This document shows, one piece after another, positions 46,828 to 59,942 of a stretch of DNA of 64,000 bases. Every line of letters starts with the position of its first letter. The stretch's first letter is position 1. Location of the stretch: contig OX442423.1 of assembly GCA_949361645.1 (NCBI GenBank), forward strand, positions 7,720,624 to 7,784,623. The letters run 5' to 3'. Both the position numbers and the translations under genes were made by a program. The notes below the pieces were generated by a model. That model worked only from the letters and a program-made list of their open reading frames with translations, ran no database searches and was not told the DNA's origin. The DNA is from Spongilla lacustris. Its lineage: Eukaryota; Porifera; Demospongiae; Spongillida; Spongillidae.

Positions 46828-49800
46828 TTATTTTTTGAATGTAGGTCCTCCAACAGTCTCATAAGCTGAATCATCTTTCCCTAATATGCAGTGGCCAACA
46901 ATATCATAAAATCAAACTAATGCATACTGCAGTGTACCTTTATCTGCTCTTGGTATCATTCCATATGCTGTGTTCTCTTTCACATCAACATGATCTGGAG
47001 GAAGTTAAAATAGCTTCACTGAACAACTTTATATAGAATCAATTTGCAGCGAAAACTAGAATGCATAGATCCCTTAGTAGCATCATACCCACAGCCCTCG
47101 TTATAAATCACTCATCTCAGTGTATCTCACTGAAAACTGGGGTAGGAGGCTTATGTGGCCAAAAAAATAGAGTTATACAGCATGTTACATGTATTTGTCA
47201 ATCCACTAAGTTAATTAATGTAACATGATATTGTTGTGTGCTCAGCATAATGTATACCTTCCTTATGTACCACTCCATAGGCTGTGTTCTCCTCCAGCTC
47301 CACTGGTTCAGACTTCTTCTGTTTTATTGTATTCACTGTGTAGAGGAATAGAAATGCTAAATGGGTTGTGTAAATGTAAATAAAAAAGCTGATCAATTGT
47401 TTACAAATGTTGAAACCATTTTGCATTGAACATAACATTATATTTAATCAAAATATATCTATTTTAAAATAGGAGTCAAGGTTTGATTTTACCCAATGAT
47501 ATGAATGTATGCTGTGTAGTTAATCATGCTGCAGTATAGATACAAGAAAATAAATAAACTCATGCAACCATGAAATTAATAAAGTAATGTTCCTCCATTT
47601 CCTGATGAGCAAATGAAGTTCAATGCTTGAACAATTGAAATGTAAGGCTTATCATATATTCAGTGACTTGTAACTCTGTCGTGGGTAGTCAGATTCTCAA
47701 TGCAGAAAATTTTTATTATAAAGGATGTTGCAGAGGTTCCAGCAAATTGAAACACTTGCCATTTTTGTAGAGATCTTCCACATACATGGTAGGTAGCATT
47801 GTAAGAAACAACTTATCATCATCATGCCCTATTTCATTAAGGCACTTGCACACCCACACATACAAACTATAAAACGATAGAGCTTTAGGTAATTGACCAT
47901 GAAATTGTACAGAGTGATATTTGTGGAAAAATTTCTTGTATGTACACCTAAATTAATTGTTAATGAAATGAATACATGTGTGATGTAGCCAGCATACTGC
48001 CAAAATAAGTCAGATAACTAAATATGAAAGCTATGTAATTTTAAAATCAAGACTGTGCAATCTCCTATATACCGGGTGTCCACGAAAGAACGCAAAGCTT
48101 TTAAATGAATATAATTCCTTAATTGGATTAGCACTATAAATGCATTTATGAACATACAGTGAATAAGGTAGGCAAATATGAGCTGCATTATCTTTAATAA
48201 TTCAAAAGATAAAATCAAATAACTTGCAATCAATTGATTTAGCACAATAATGTTCGACAACTTTTTATTAAGTGAGAGATTTATAAACTGCAGATAAACT
48301 TTGATAGAAGTTTGAAAAAATATGAAATTTCATTGGTGTTTTACTAGTTAATTAATATTCAAAACAAATAATCAAACTTGAAAATGGTAAAGACCACTAC
48401 AATATTAATGAACTTTGATTTTTAATAACTCACCACTACATAATTCAATACCAAATAACATGGTGTTTCCTACGTCATTTAAAAATTAGTGGTGGTGATT
48501 AAATCTTAGCAGCTTTAACCTTAATAACTTACAAGCAAGTTATGGTCTTAAATGATAATAACTCACTATTGAACTCAGTAACTTAAAATCAATGCTGTTT
48601 CACTGCATATTCAGATATTCCGTTACTTATTGATGGTTATTAAAATACAATTATCTCTAACCATTATCCTGAATAATTTTGATAATCGAGGGTTTTGAAT
48701 ATAATCAAGGGTTTTGATATAAGTATAATAATTTAAATCTAATTGAATTGCTAGTATTTGCCTATAAGTACTGTAACATACGTTCAAAACATAAAATGGT
48801 TAGTTAACTTTAATCATGAGTTATAGTGATTGAAAAGCGTTGCGTTCATTTGTGGACACCTGGTATTTATATATTTGGAATCTTAATTTTGGAGGCCTTT
48901 CTATTGTGATTTAATACTAAACGTGGCTCAAAGAAGTGCAAACATTACATGTAGGCATTTAAAAATACAATTCAAACTAATGAGAAGGAAAATATACTAG
49001 GTAATAGTAATAGATACGCAAGAGTAGGAATAGGATGAAATACAACTGCAGTTTTTTGGTGGGAATATGACCCTGAAGTGCTACACTAAAGTCAAGATGA
49101 TATGATATGCATGATGGCTGGATGACCGATCATATAATGGTGGAATGAAATAACATCGGCTATGCTAGGCTTTTTACTCTATCAAACAATCTAAGTACTT
49201 TTATTTTCTTGACACCAGTTTGATTTACGTTATTTTGTGTTTAGGAAAATAATTTCACCCACCAAACCATCATTTACCTCTGCGACGCACAATGAAGTAG
49301 ATGACCACAATGGCAATCAGAATGAGAAGTACTCCAATAATGGCTCCAAGGACTCCTCCAGCTATTGCACCAGTAGCACTGCTGTTCTGAGCTGTAGGGG
49401 ACCACAGTAACTTTCACAATATCTGAAACCTGAGGTATTACCTGATGGTGATGTTGATGTACTAGGAGGTGATGGTGTTGCTATTTATTAGAGACAATGC
49501 AATAATAACAGTACCTGATACACTGCATGGTTATCATTTAAGAATGACCCTCCATGTGTGCTTGTGTTTTTTTTATGTGTGTACTTGCTGGATGTGTGTG
49601 CTGTACATGTGTGCACATGTATAAATAGCTCAAACTTACTTCTTACAGTCACAGGATCAGAGGTGCCATATACGTTACTGGCATATACACTGAAGAAGTA
49701 CTCAACACCTTCTCTTAGATTGGTGACATTTACGGTCACCTTGGCACCAACGATGTTTAATGCAAATGATTGGTTCACATACAAGTTGGGATCAGCTGAT

Positions 49801-51885
49801 ACCACATAAATCATAAATGATCCAGTAGCTCCTGCACCTGTAGCTGTTATACTTAATGTCAATACAACCCAGGTTGGTCCAATGGTAGAAATGGTGGGTG
49901 ATTTGGGTGCAGGAGGTATCCCTGGATATATAGCAGATGTTGGTAAGCAAAGATCTGATACTCACATACTGCATGTTACCTTCAGTAATGGTAACTTGTC
50001 CACAGGTAATTAACGTACTGTTACCAACAATGTTTGACGCTGAGACCATAAAAGCATATGTCAAACCAGCTATGAATTGGTCTATGATGATGGCTGATGT
50101 CATACTGGGTCTGGGTGAGGAAACAGTTCGGATGGCTTGATAGTTCCCACCAACTTGATTGTATGCTATCTCAATGGCAGTCACTGGTCTTCCACCATCA
50201 TATTCAATGACCCATGAAACATTCACATTGCCTGGACCAGCAGCCAAAGGACTACACATCACAGTTGGGACTGGGGAGGAAGCACACACATAGCCAATGC
50301 TCACTGAACCACACCACCACATCTACTAACTAACCATCAAGATCTGTGCTCAGGACTAAGGTGGTACTTGGATTGCTCACAGCATTTGTAGCTCCTATGC
50401 TGCTTATAGCATAAACAGTGATGTTATAAGGCAAACCAGCCAGTAGCCCATAAATAGTAACATAGGTCTGGGCAGCTGTTACATTAGTGGTGTGGTTAAT
50501 TGGATCATGAGCTGATACTGCAACTACTGTGTACAATGACAATGAAGGGACCCCACCGAGCAGTGGGGGCTGCCAACTGACATATAGCTGGGATTTGGTG
50601 TTAGTGAGAGGGACAAGTCCATTGGTCACATTTAGTGGCTGAGATGGTGGTACTGTGAGGAGAAAAGGTAACTATGGTAATGGAACCAGAGAAGAAAGAA
50701 AACAAACATTCCTCACCAAGGACAAACAGAGATATGTTGACCAGTATAGGAGCAAGGATGCCATTTGATAACATGCATGTCCATGTTCCATTAATGGTCC
50801 AGTCAACATTGGATATGTTTATCAGGACTTTAGAAGGACCATTGTCAATAGAGTATCTCCCTCCACTGGTCACCACAGTCCCATTGTTGGTCCTCCACTG
50901 AACAGTAGGAGCAGGGTTACCCATGAGGTTAGTACCACACTGAAGGGATACTGGGAAAGGCTGTCCTTGGACTGCAGCTGTCTGTGATGTGCCTGCTGCT
51001 ATCACTGGAGGGACTGGAGGAAAATGAACACATTGGAAAATAAATTAAAAAACCTAATCCTTATAAGTCCAGAAAACATTACATTGAATGTTGAGTGTGA
51101 GTGTTCCATTTGAAGCACCCAGGAGTAGTCCATTGGTCTTAAAGCTTTCAGCAGTCAACACATAGCTGCCACTATTGGCTTGTGTTAGTCCACTCAATGT
51201 CAGGTTAGGATGGCTGTACTGTAGCTGAGCTACACTTAGTGTACCATTCCCAGTAATGGCAAATGATGTTGGAGCTGGATATGGAGGAGGTGAGGATGTA
51301 TCTCCAATCTGGAAGGTAACTGAACTGTTTTTCAATCCATTGACCACTCCCACCATCTTCAGAACAGGAACCCCTGAAATGCAAACATGTAGGTATTAGT
51401 ATAGGAAGACCGTCTTCTGTTACACTTACTGTATATTTTCACTGCGAACGTTCCTATCTGCTGAAATGATCCAGATATCATGATTCCGCAGGTAATAGTA
51501 CTTCCATCAAGGTTTTTTGTCACGTTCAAGATGGTCAAGTTGGTTTGTCCAAAACCTCCTACGGGTATTGTCTCATTGCTCAAGGCAAATACAGAAGAAG
51601 CGACAACGGTTTGCTCCCCGCTGCTATTAATAACCTTCCAAACTGTGTTTTGTTGAAATAGTGTTCCCGAAAGATTTGCATACCCTATACACGTAATGGT
51701 AGGTCCCGGCTGATTCAAGTCGGAAGAGAACGTATATCCGGACGGCGGATTGGAGGACGGGTTCGCCAGAGTTTGAGCCTTAGCTAAAGGATGGAAAACT
51801 GATTAAATGATCCTGTAATGATTTAGTAACGTTTCCCACCTGTGGAGAGTAGGCCTACCGTCATCATACTAGTAACCAGCAACAT
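46828..51885 (-). CDS. Receptor C: 3 Ig + 3 FN3 + TM + ITSM/ITIM tail
   Basis: Twelve exons join in phase (739 aa): 51840-51885, 51430-51783, 51083-51373, 50717-51013, 50335-50652, 49980-50270, 49640-49921, 49442-49480, 49278-49391, 47258-47335, 46938-46994, 46828-46880. Signal peptide MLLVTSMMTVGLLST; Ig1 (TITC...TITC); Ig2 without Cys; Ig3 (LQCG, VQW, GTWTC); three FN3 domains; Ser/Thr/Pro stalk; a TM helix like that of the gene at 138-4438, ending RRR. The tail has TAYGVV, TAYGMI and C-terminal SAYETV, one 78-nt cassette fewer than A, B or D. A MITE (48072-48863) occupies the long intron between TM and tail. No lesions were found, so this is the best candidate for a functional receptor. 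Confidence 0.87.
48072..48863. mobile_element. MITE with CCGGGTGTCCAC inverted ends, TA flanks
   Basis: Left end CCGGGTGTCCACGAAAGAAC and right end (inverted) CCAGGTGTCCACAAATGAAC pair over about 35 bp with a few mismatches. The element is flanked by TA (48070-48071 and 48864-48865). A TA duplication and no coding content suggest a Tc1/mariner-like MITE. Only its right half remains in the matching intron of receptor D (about 54440-54786). Confidence 0.8.
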
Positions 51886-52294
51886 TTTGTATGCTTTCTG
51901 AGAGTACATGTACTGGTCTGACGTAGCCACACCCTCGCGCTTTGCGGAGGGTGCCATATACCAAATCGGTTCTGATTATATCCAAAAAATTAAACGTTAT
52001 TAATGTTACCTTACGGGTTACGAGGCCGAGGAATGTAATTAAAAATGTCGACGCTGGAAAGGCCTGGCACTAAAGAATTCCTCAAAAAGGTTGTGGTTAG
52101 TAGTACTGGTTACTCGGGATTATATTCTCACAGGTCCGGGTTTGAGCCGCTGAGCAGAGGGTATAGGAATCATTGAAACCGAGTTACACTAAGTTGATCA
52201 ACATCATAACGTTACCATCTCTGACATTACATAATAATTGATTGACATTTTAAAATCATAATTTCCAATAATTTGGCCTGCAAGGCGCAGCCCT
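51886..52294. other. Receptor C 5' flank and duplication boundary
   Basis: Upstream region of receptor C, ending where the duplicated CFAP45 tail starts (GGCATCAAGCTGG at 52295). Probable promoter of C; no motif identified with confidence. Confidence 0.5.
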
Positions 52295-52524
52295 GGCATC
52301 AAGCTGGACCACGAGGCCAAGGAGAGGTAAGAGGCATCCCATCGTGCTGACATGTGGCCCCCCCTCATTTAGTGATGTCCTGCAGGCGAAGGAAGCTGGA
52401 TGATATCAAGCAGAAGAAATTGGCAGAACTGAAGGCTGCTGGCATCCCTGACAAGTACTGTGCTGAGGTCAGCAGGAGAATCACAGCCCCTCCTGCCTCC
52501 TTCGCCATGGCACAGCTCCACTAG
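52295..52524 (+). pseudogene. CFAP45 3' fragment (last two exons)
   Basis: Copy of CFAP45 45902-46129: the last 30 or so bases of exon 14, the 59-nt intron and all of exon 15 (52386-52524) with its stop. The sequence is nearly identical to the parent, but the other thirteen exons are missing. It marks the edge of the duplicated block that carries receptor D. Confidence 0.92.
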
Positions 52525-52826
52525 TGCCCCCTCCCCTCCCTCCCTATCACACTACACATATGCACACACATCATGTCTTCTATGCAGAGAGCATCTGCTA
52601 TTTTTAAAAATTATAGTTTTATGTGATCTTGATTTGTGGTTATTCACAGCAAAGACTTCATATCTCACCTCAAAGTACATGCACATGTGATATTGATGAT
52701 TGCAAGCAGTTGTGGATGACATGGCATGTCTTAGCTGAAGATCAAACCGACACCAACCACACGATATCAATATACAGACCCCCACTGCAACCTTTGCTTA
52801 AAAGTACACTGTTCTCTATGGGATGA

Positions 52827-52977
52827 CAGAGGCATAGGAAAAGGGGGGGGGGGGGGGGGGGGGGGGGGGGCCAAAAGCATATTCACTACAATTATTGCCA
52901 TATATGGGTACAATTATCTCCATGTACATGTATGGTGAAAATTGATTGCTAATATCTTTTTGGCCCCCACGCCTCTG
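52827..52977. mobile_element. 151-bp MITE with CAGAGGC ends
   Basis: Starts CAGAGGCATAGG and ends CCACGCCTCTG (inverted, one mismatch), flanked by GATGA on both sides (52822-52826 and 52978-52982). It contains a poly-G run of about 27 bases. The matching site beside receptor C (about 46405) has no such element, so insertion followed the C/D duplication. Confidence 0.72.
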
Positions 52978-53414
52978 GATGAGGAGCTCAAGGTAGATGC
53001 ATTGACCATCACCTGCATCGTCTGGATATTAATACTGTACAGTATGTATAGATGCATCTGTACAAGAATACGTAGTGATGGCTAAGGAGGGAGTTGAGGC
53101 AAGGTCATGCATTTCAATAAAGATTGAAGGAACTTAAATTAATTGTTGAATTAAATGTCATTTCCTAACCATATAAGGTCATGGAATGCAACAAACATGA
53201 TTAAGAAATGACTATTGATAAATGAAGACCTGTCTAGCCAATTCTAAAATACAAATGTACATTGCTGTAAGGTACTAAGCAGATATCCAAACATGCATAT
53301 GCTTTGTTTGCTCCCTAAAGTTCAACAGAACACCCACACACATGCACACAAAACTGTACGGTACATAATTATAGAAATCTTAGAGATCAGCCAACATTTC
53401 CACTTCATTTCAAA

Positions 53415-56400
53415 TTATTTTTTTGAATGTAGATCCCCTCCAACAGTCTCATAAGCTGAATCATCTTTCCCTAATATGTGACCAACAATATAATAGAATC
53501 AAACTAATGCATACTACATTGTACCTTTATCTGCTCTTGGTATCATTCCATATGCTGTGTTCTCATTCACATCAACATGATCTGAAAAAGTTTTAAAAAC
53601 AGCTTCACTGAACAACTTTATATAGAATGAATGTGCAGTGCAAAACATGTTGATTTTTAAAAACCTGGACAAGGGATTTCTAAGTACCAGAATCCGTAGA
53701 TCCTTTAGTAGCATCATACCCACAGTCCTTGTTATAAATCACTCATATCCCTCAGTCTCAGTGTATCTCACTGGGGAGAAGGCTTATGTGGCAAAAGAGT
53801 TATACACCGGCCATGTTACATGTATTTGTCAATAAACTAAGTTATTTAATGTAACATGATATTGTTGTGTGCTCAGCATAATGTATACCTTCCTTATGTA
53901 CCACTCCATAGGCTGTGTTCTCCTCCAGCTCCACTGGTTCAGACTTCTTCTGTTTTATTACGTTTTCTGAGTATAGTGAAATATTGATTGAAAAGTCTAA
54001 AATGTTATCACATACATGTACAAAACAATCTGTGTAATCACTTTATTGTGTGATCAGCATAACGCAAATACCTTCCTTATGTACCACTCCATAGGCTGTG
54101 TTCTCCTCCAGCTCCACTGGTTCAGTCTTTTTGTGTCTTATCGTATTCACTGTGTAAAGGAATAGAAATGCTAAAAAAAATCAAATGGGGTATGTAAACT
54201 TAAATAAATAAAAAAGCAAATCAATTGTTTACAAATGTTGAAACCATTTTGCATTAACATAATATTATAATCAATCAAGGCATTAAAATGAAATATATAT
54301 CTATCTTTAAATAGGAGTCATGGTTTGATTTTACCCAATGATACGAATGTATGCTGTGTACATAATTATAATATAAACATGCTTCAGTATGGATACAAGA
54401 AAATAAATAAACTCATGCAACCATCAAATTAATAAAGTAATCAACCTTAATAAGCAAATTATGGTCTTAAATGATAATAACTCACTATTGAACTCAGTAA
54501 CTTTAAGTCAATGCTGTCCCACTGCATATTCAGATCTTCCGTTACTTATTGATGGTTATTAAAATCAATTCTCTCTAACCATAATCTTGAATAGTTTTGA
54601 TAATTGAGAGTTTTAAATATTTTGCTAATCAAGGGTTTTGATATAATTATAATAATTTAAATCTAATTGAATTGTTAGTATTTGCCTAAGTACTGTAACA
54701 TAAGTTCAAAAAATCAAATGGTTAGTTAACTTTAATCTTGAGTTATGTGAATTAAAAGCGTTGCGTTCATTTGTGGACACCTGGTATATATATTTGGAAT
54801 CTTGATTTTGGAGGCTTTTCTATTGTGATTTAAAAGTACAATACTAACACATGGCTTAAAGAAGTGCATCCACTCCAAATATTACATGTAGGCATTTAAA
54901 AATACAATCCGAACTAACGAGAAGGAAAATATACTAGGTAATAATAATAGATACGCAAAAGTAGGAATAGGATGAAATACAGCTGCAGCTAATATGACCC
55001 TGAAGTGCTACGCTACAGTCTGATATGCATGATGGCCAGATGACCGATCATATAACGGTGGAATGAAATGACACTATGGTAGGCTTTTTACTCTATTAAA
55101 CAATCAAAGTACTTTTATTTTCTTGACACCAGTTTCATTACTTTATTTTGTGTGTAGTAAAATAATTTCACCCACCCAACCATCATTTACCTCTGCGACG
55201 TGCAATGAAGTAGATGACCACAATGGCAATCAGAATGAGAAGTACTCCAATAATGGCTCCAAGGACTCCTCCAGCTATTGCACCAGTAGCACTGCTGTTC
55301 TGAGCTGTAGGGGACCACAGTAACACTCACATGCATATTTAAATGTTATATTTACCTGCAGTAGCATACCTGCACATCTTACCTTCAGTAATGGTAACTT
55401 GTCCACAGGTACTTAACATACTGTTACCAACAATGTTTGAGGCTGAGACCATAAAAGCATATGTCAAACCAGCTATGAATTGGTCTATGATGATGGCTGA
55501 TGTCATACTGGGTGAGGGAACAGTTTGGATGGCTTGATAGTTCCCACCAACTTGATTGTATGCTATCTCAATGGCAGTCACTGGTCTTCCACCATCATAC
55601 CCAATGACCCATGAAACATTAACGTTACCTGGACCAGCAGCCAAAGGACTGCACACCACAGTTGGGACTGGGGAGGAAGCACACACATAGCCAATGCTCA
55701 CTGAACCACACCACCACATCAACTAACTAACCATCAGGATCTGTGCTCAGGACCAAGGTGGCACTTGGATTGCTCACAGCATTTGTAGCTCCTATGCTGC
55801 TTATAGCATAAACAGTGATGTCATAAGGCAAACCAGACAGTAGCCCATTAATAGTAACATAGGTCTGGGTAGCTGTCACATTAGTAGTGTGATTAGTTGG
55901 ATCACGAGCTGATACTGCAACTATTGTGTACAATGACAATGAAGGGACCCCACTGAGCAGTGGGGGCTGCCAACTGACAGACAGCTGGGATTTGGTGTTA
56001 TTGAGAGGGACAAGACCATTGGTCACATTTAGTGGCTGAGATGGTGGTACTGTGAGGAGAAAAGGTAACTATGGTAATGGAACCAGAGAAGTAAGAAAAC
56101 AAACATTCCTCACCAAGGACAAACAGAGATATGTTGACCAGTATAGGAGCAAGGATGCCATTTGATAACATGCATGTCCATGTTCCATTAATGGTCCAGT
56201 CAACATTGGATATGTTTAGCAGGACATTGGAAGGTCCATTGTCAATAGAGTATCTCCCTCCACTGGTCACCACAGTCCCATTGTTGGTCCTCCACTGAAC
56301 AGTAGGAGCAGGGTTACCCATGAGGTTAGTACCACACTGAAGGGATACTGGGAAAGGCTGTCCTTGGACTGCAGCTGTCTGTGATGTGCCTGCTGCTATC

Positions 56401-57465
56401 ACTGGAGGGACTGGAGGAAAATGAACAAATTAGAAAAATAATTCCAATAAGTCCAGAATACATTACATTGAATATTGAGGGTGAATGTTCCATTTGAAGC
56501 ACCCGGGAGTAGTCCATTGGTCCTAAAGTTTTTAGCAGTCAACACATAGCTGCCACTATTGGCTTGTGTTAGTCCACTCAATGTCAGGTTAGGATGGCTG
56601 TACTGTAGCTGAGCTATACTTAGTGTACCATTCCCAGTAATGGTGAATGTTGGAGCTGGGTATGGAGGAGGAGAGGTTGGGTCCCCAATCTCAAAGGTAA
56701 CTGAGCTGTCTTTTAACCCATTGATTATTCCCTGAAACGTTTTCAAAACAGGAACCCCTGGAAGAAGTTACCATTGTGAGACAGGTAACTATTCTCTGCA
56801 AAAAGTTCTTGTGCAAGAGATCTTGCCCAAGACTTGCCCAAGATCTTGTCCAAGATGCCAAGATTATGTCGGGCAAAATCTTGACCAGGATCTTGCCTAA
56901 GATCTTGGGCAAGATCCGGGGCAAGATTTATCCTCTTGGGCAAGATCCTGACCTCTTGGGCACGATCTTGGCCATCTTGCACAAGAACTTGTTACACTTA
57001 CTGTACATTTTCACTGTGAACGTTGCTATCTGCTGAAATGGAGTGCCTATGATGCCACAGGTAATAGTACTGCCATCAAGGCCATTGGTCACGTTTAATA
57101 TAGTCAAGCTGGTACGCCCCGGACCCACGCCACCTGACAATGTCTCATTGCTCAGCGCAAATACAGAGGATGAAGCGCTGATTATGGTTTGCACCCCGCT
57201 GCTATTGGTAACTATCCAAACTGTTGTTTGTTGAAACGACATCCCTAACTGCTCTGCATACCCGATACACGTGATCGTAGGTCCCGGCTGATTCAAGTCG
57301 TAAGAAAACGTATATCCAGACGATGGATTAGATGACGCGTTCACAAGATTTTGAGCTTTAGCTAAGGATTATTGGATGGTTAGAAAATCACATAAAGGGA
57401 CTAGTTTCCTTACCTGTGGAAAATGCCGCTACCACAATAACCAAGAAAACTTCATACGATTCCAT
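53415..57465 (-). CDS. Receptor D: 3 Ig + 2 FN3 + TM + ITSM/ITIM tail
   Basis: Eleven exons join in phase (661 aa): 57414-57465, 57002-57361, 56467-56757, 56114-56410, 55732-56049, 55383-55667, 55191-55304, 54072-54149, 53889-53966, 53525-53581, 53415-53470. Signal peptide MESYEVFLVIVVAAFST; Ig1-3 and FN3-1/2 are close to receptor C. The third FN3 and stalk exons are deleted, and because both are phase 1-1 the second FN3 exon joins the TM exon in frame (ITEAQNSSATGA). The tail has two TAYGVV cassettes, TAYGMI and SAYETV. The ectodomain is thus shorter and lacks the Ser/Thr stalk. No stop or frameshift was seen. Confidence 0.85.
54440..54786. mobile_element. Truncated copy of the TA-flanked MITE
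   Basis: Matches the right half of the 48072-48863 element, ending GTTGCGTTCATTTGTGGACA then CCTGG. The left half and left inverted end are missing. It lies in the TM-to-tail intron of receptor D, so the insertion predates the C/D duplication and was later trimmed here. Confidence 0.78.
56803..56990. mobile_element. Foldback insertion of CTTGGGCAAGATC palindromes
   Basis: A 188-bp insert in the Ig1-Ig2 intron of receptor D; the matching intron of C is only 56 nt. Its ends are inverted copies (AAGTTCTTGTGCAAGA at the left, TCTTGCACAAGAACTT at the right). The interior is made of about ten direct and inverted copies of CTTGGGCAAGATC-like words. The whole insert can fold on itself. No target duplication is obvious. 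Confidence 0.75.
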
Positions 57466-59369
57466 CTTCCTCCAAACTGATCAGTGGCGTAGGGAGGGGG
57501 GGAGGGGGCTGAAATTCATTATTCATAAGTGGGTGTGGTAAGACGTAGCTGTCAGTTGCGGGGTGGCCAGGTGGGACCTGGTACCCAGGCCCTACCTGCG
57601 GGCTTAAATTACGGAGGCACCAAACGCGTCATGCATGGAGGCAATGACAACCAGCTTAATATCTGTCTTAATTACGTCATGGCTCACGAGACTTTGAGCG
57701 GTCTGGTACAGTGCAAGATGTGAAAAATTCTGATTTGTTGGTGCTATCCATGCGGTGGAGAATCGGGGGGATTGAGGATTCGATTATGCATATACATGTA
57801 GAGCAGCGACATTGTTCGTTCGCATTTTTGTTGACGACTGAAGTTTTAAACTCAACGGATCGAACAGCGATACTCATAGTGCTAGTTTCGTACCCAGACC
57901 CAAACGATAACATAGGTCCAGCGGATCACGTGATACTCATGTTTTATTAATTTGGTTGGCAAGTGTGTACATATGCTAATGGACGGCGTACTAAAATCTG
58001 GCTGCCAAAGTCGTTACAAGCAGAAATTGGAACCTGTTGGTCTGCAGTGAAGTTGTATCCCATACTTGGAATCTAACAGCCATCCCGATATGTCGTTGTG
58101 GCCACGGAAAGAGTTAGCCTGGTACCCAAACAAATGAACTATGGGCATATTTTTCATTAAAGAACTGGCACGTACACCCAGGAGCAGCTGCTTTCATGCC
58201 AGCAGCTCGAAGCCTACAATTTCTTCGAGTCTTCTGTCTACGTAATGGCATTCGTACTGCGTGGTATCACTGGTATAGGGGTCAAAGCCCTAGCCAGCTC
58301 TCACCTGGCTGATGTTGCACGATGACGTGAAGCTTGGATGATAGCTAAGTCAGACCTGACGGTTCTATTCTTTCTGGTCACTGCACATGCATGGCTGGGT
58401 AAGTGTTTAATCTTTCTTGCTTCGTAAACGAGAACACAGTCAGGACAAAGTCTACATCATTGCTGGGTCTGGGGACCCGACGGATGTTTACTAGTAGGTT
58501 TCCTGAGCGTAAACTGACACAGTGAAACTGAAGCGCTCGATCCCACATGGGAATGACACATACATACCAGATACAATATATAGTCACCACAGATCCGCGA
58601 GTGTACTATGGGCATCCAGTAGTGGGGCGTAGCCCGACCATACGCCACGGTCTGCTACGGCCAACCTGTTCTACCTTTTATCCATTTCTGTTGTCAGGGA
58701 TGATTCTTAGATGTAAAACGATAAAATCCAAGACTAGAACGTTCACCATGGCGACTTCTACAACCAATCGCACAGCAACTAACAACCATTTCTTAGGCAC
58801 GGACAATAAATTTGCCAACCAAATTTAATATTCATTGATTTTGGTCACGTGCTTGAGTGTCCATTGGACCTATGTGCATTTTTCGATTTCCTGCTGTCAA
58901 TATCCTTGGTGCAGCATTGCCGTATATAGAGTCTTTGCTGCACATTTCCTGCCTGCGGCAATGTCTAGTAGTAGTAGCCCTAAAGAGCCTTGCTGTGCAA
59001 TTTATGACATCGATTACTTCTGAATATGAGAAAATATCCACGAAAAGGGACCTAATGTTATTTTTATGCGAGATTCCTAGGTTCTCTACCTCTCTATGCA
59101 CTTGAAATTCGACTGTCCATATTAAGGGGCGGTGTAAATTTTTAATTACGCGTACAGGTCAGAATCGCTGCCATACCGATGCCTACGTATACGCTAGTGA
59201 TTTTAATTACTTACCACAAATTGTCTATAAAAATAAGAAACTAAATGCCGATTCCGTTCCGAAAATGGACCCATAGAGGTAATCAGCTCCTTTCTGCTCA
59301 CCGTGATCTCGCTTCTCGCCTAACAGATCGATATTAAATATGGGCCCAAAAATTAGAGTGAGGGGGCTT
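57466..59369. other. Intergenic, no recognised gene
   Basis: About 1.9 kb upstream of receptor D. CAGTGGCGTAGGGAGGG at 57483 resembles one end of a hAT-type element, but no matching inverted end was found. Open frames here are short and unlike known families. Confidence 0.5.
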
Positions 59370-59457
59370 TGCCCCCCCCCCCCCCCCCCCCCCCCGCCCA
59401 ATAATATCAAAAGTGGGGGGCGAGGGGGGGGACTACCCCCCCCCCCCCCCCCCCCCC
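59370..59457. repeat. Long poly-C runs
   Basis: Two C-runs of about 24 bases (59371-59394 and about 59435-59457) flank a GGGGGGCGAGGGGGGG segment. They directly abut the truncated receptor fragment beginning at 59466. This is a likely rearrangement or assembly junction. Confidence 0.85.
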
Positions 59458-59465
59458 TGACCCCC

Positions 59466-59942
59466 AGTCACTGGTCTTCCACCATCATATTCAATGACCC
59501 ATGAAACATTAACGTTGCCTGGACCAGCAGCCAAAGGATTGCACACCACAGTTGGGACTGGGGAGGAAGCACACACATAGTCAATGCTCACTGAACCACA
59601 CCACCACATCTACTAACTAACCATCAGGATCTGTGTTCAGGGCCAAGGTGGCACTTGGATTGCTCACAGCAATTGTAGCTACTATGCTGCTTATAGCATA
59701 AACGGTGATGTCATAAGGCAAACCAGCCAGTAGCCCATAAATAGTAACAAAGGTCTGGGCAGCTGTCACATTAGTGGTGTGGTTAGTTGGATCACGAGTT
59801 TATACTGCAGCTAATGTGTACAATGACAATGAAGTGGCCCCACTGAGTGGTGGGGGCTGCCAACTGACAGATAGCTGGGATTTAATGTTATTGAGAGGAA
59901 CAAGTCAAATGGTCACATTTAGTGGGTGAGATGGTGGTACTG
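59466..59942 (-). pseudogene. C/D-type receptor fragment (FN3-1 and part of FN3-2)
   Basis: Minus-strand sequence matching receptors C and D. The 5' part of the FN3-2 exon is at 59466-59565 and the FN3-1 exon at about 59627-59942. A TAA stop interrupts FN3-1 (GCAGTATAAACTCG where D has GCAGTTTCAGCTCG-type sequence). FN3-2 is cut off at the poly-C junction. No neighbouring receptor exons follow on this strand. Confidence 0.82.

Noticed and set aside
57483..57499. Left end of a hAT element (CAGTGGCGTAGGGAGGG)
   Set aside because: No matching inverted end or target duplication found in the window, so not called as an element.
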